This document shows, one piece after another, positions 63,895 to 64,000 of a DNA stretch of 64,000 nucleotides. This DNA is from Acinetobacter haemolyticus (GTDB lineage Bacteria > Pseudomonadota > Gammaproteobacteria > Pseudomonadales > Moraxellaceae): assembly GCF_900406815.1 (NCBI RefSeq), contig NZ_OVCN01000001.1:186001-250000 (forward strand). Reading direction: 5' to 3'. The notes under the pieces are model-generated. The model was not told where the DNA came from. It made no database searches and saw only the letters and a list, made by a program, of their open reading frames with translations. How positions within the stretch are numbered: position 1 is the stretch's first letter; the number at the start of each line of letters is the position of its first letter. The position numbers and the translations under genes are program-made.

Positions 63895-64000
63895 ATGAAA
63901 AAATATACAGTTGAACAGGGTGTTGTTGCCCCTTTAGATCGTGCCAATGTCGATACAGATTTAATTATTCCAAAGCAGTTTTTAAAATCAATTAAGCGTA
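63895..64000 (+). CDS. leuD: 3-isopropylmalate dehydratase small subunit (partial)
   Basis: The first 35 codons of LeuD are present before the window ends, with the conserved small-subunit segment [20 protein letters not shown] then KSIKR. GGGAG precedes the ATG. It forms the active isomerase with LeuC and is in the same operon. Confidence 0.95.
   Translation, partial: MKKYTVEQGVVAPLDRANVDTDLIIPKQFLKSIKR

Overview
The window is an AT-rich chromosomal segment from a member of the genus Acinetobacter. The evidence for this is a five-gene pqq cluster with a 24-residue PqqA, an AbeM-type MATE pump, a GspF-GspG pair detached from the other type II secretion genes, the rpsO-pnp and rne/rluC arrangements, and housekeeping proteins whose sequences match what I recall of Acinetobacter. 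Almost every gene looks intact and core. There is no prophage, transposase, CRISPR array or obvious genomic island. The genus is an inference from remembered protein sequences and no search was run.

Layout. Positions 1-2670 hold the end of a probable recB, recD, and a long non-coding stretch with a perfect GacA-box-like palindrome, a highly structured candidate small RNA and a second candidate transcript. Positions 2675-8131 carry a serine hydrolase, rpsO-pnp and a CorA transporter. Positions 8161-14660 are leftward: cbpA-cbpM, hslO, a Kef-type antiporter and priA. Positions 14809-22714 hold gspF-gspG, a small membrane protein, corC-lnt, a TusA-like protein, ETF-ubiquinone oxidoreductase and a DUF1285 protein. 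Positions 22756-28311 hold murI, a DUF4062 protein, hemH, a YcbL-like hydrolase and a large unrecognised protein. The pqqABCDE cluster plus an M19 dipeptidase fills 28728-33053. Positions 33068-42232 carry yacG, a TrmB-like methyltransferase with a flavoprotein, several small accessory enzymes, a fluoride riboswitch with crcB and DUF190, Zur-type rpmE2, an ABC1 kinase, abeM and a YdcZ transporter. Positions 42343-54746 carry hemW, two duplicated tRNA-Lys genes, a fatty acyl-CoA synthetase, rne divergent from rluC, a HAD phosphatase, a WYL regulator, a GST and a NAPE-PLD-like hydrolase. Positions 54918-64000 carry catalase, rppH-ptsP interrupted by a MITE-like element, a HAD/LysR pair, a DUF2061 membrane protein under a Fur-box-like site, and leuC-leuD (leuD is cut by the window end).

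How genes work together. RNA turnover is well represented: PNPase, RNase E, RppH and RluC. Lnt-CorC is a conserved envelope pair. PqqA-E makes the redox cofactor PQQ. CrcB/DUF190 answers to fluoride, RpmE2 probably to zinc starvation and the DUF2061 gene probably to iron.

The most interesting non-gene signals are: six DnaA-box-like 9-mers on an exact 12-bp period at the recD start; the GacA-box-like site with the structured RNA behind recD; a 24-codon leader ORF between the fluoride riboswitch and crcB; the 270-bp MITE-like element inside rppH-ptsP; a perfect CRP/Vfr-type site upstream of pqqA; and a 20-bp near-perfect palindrome in front of the WYL regulator.
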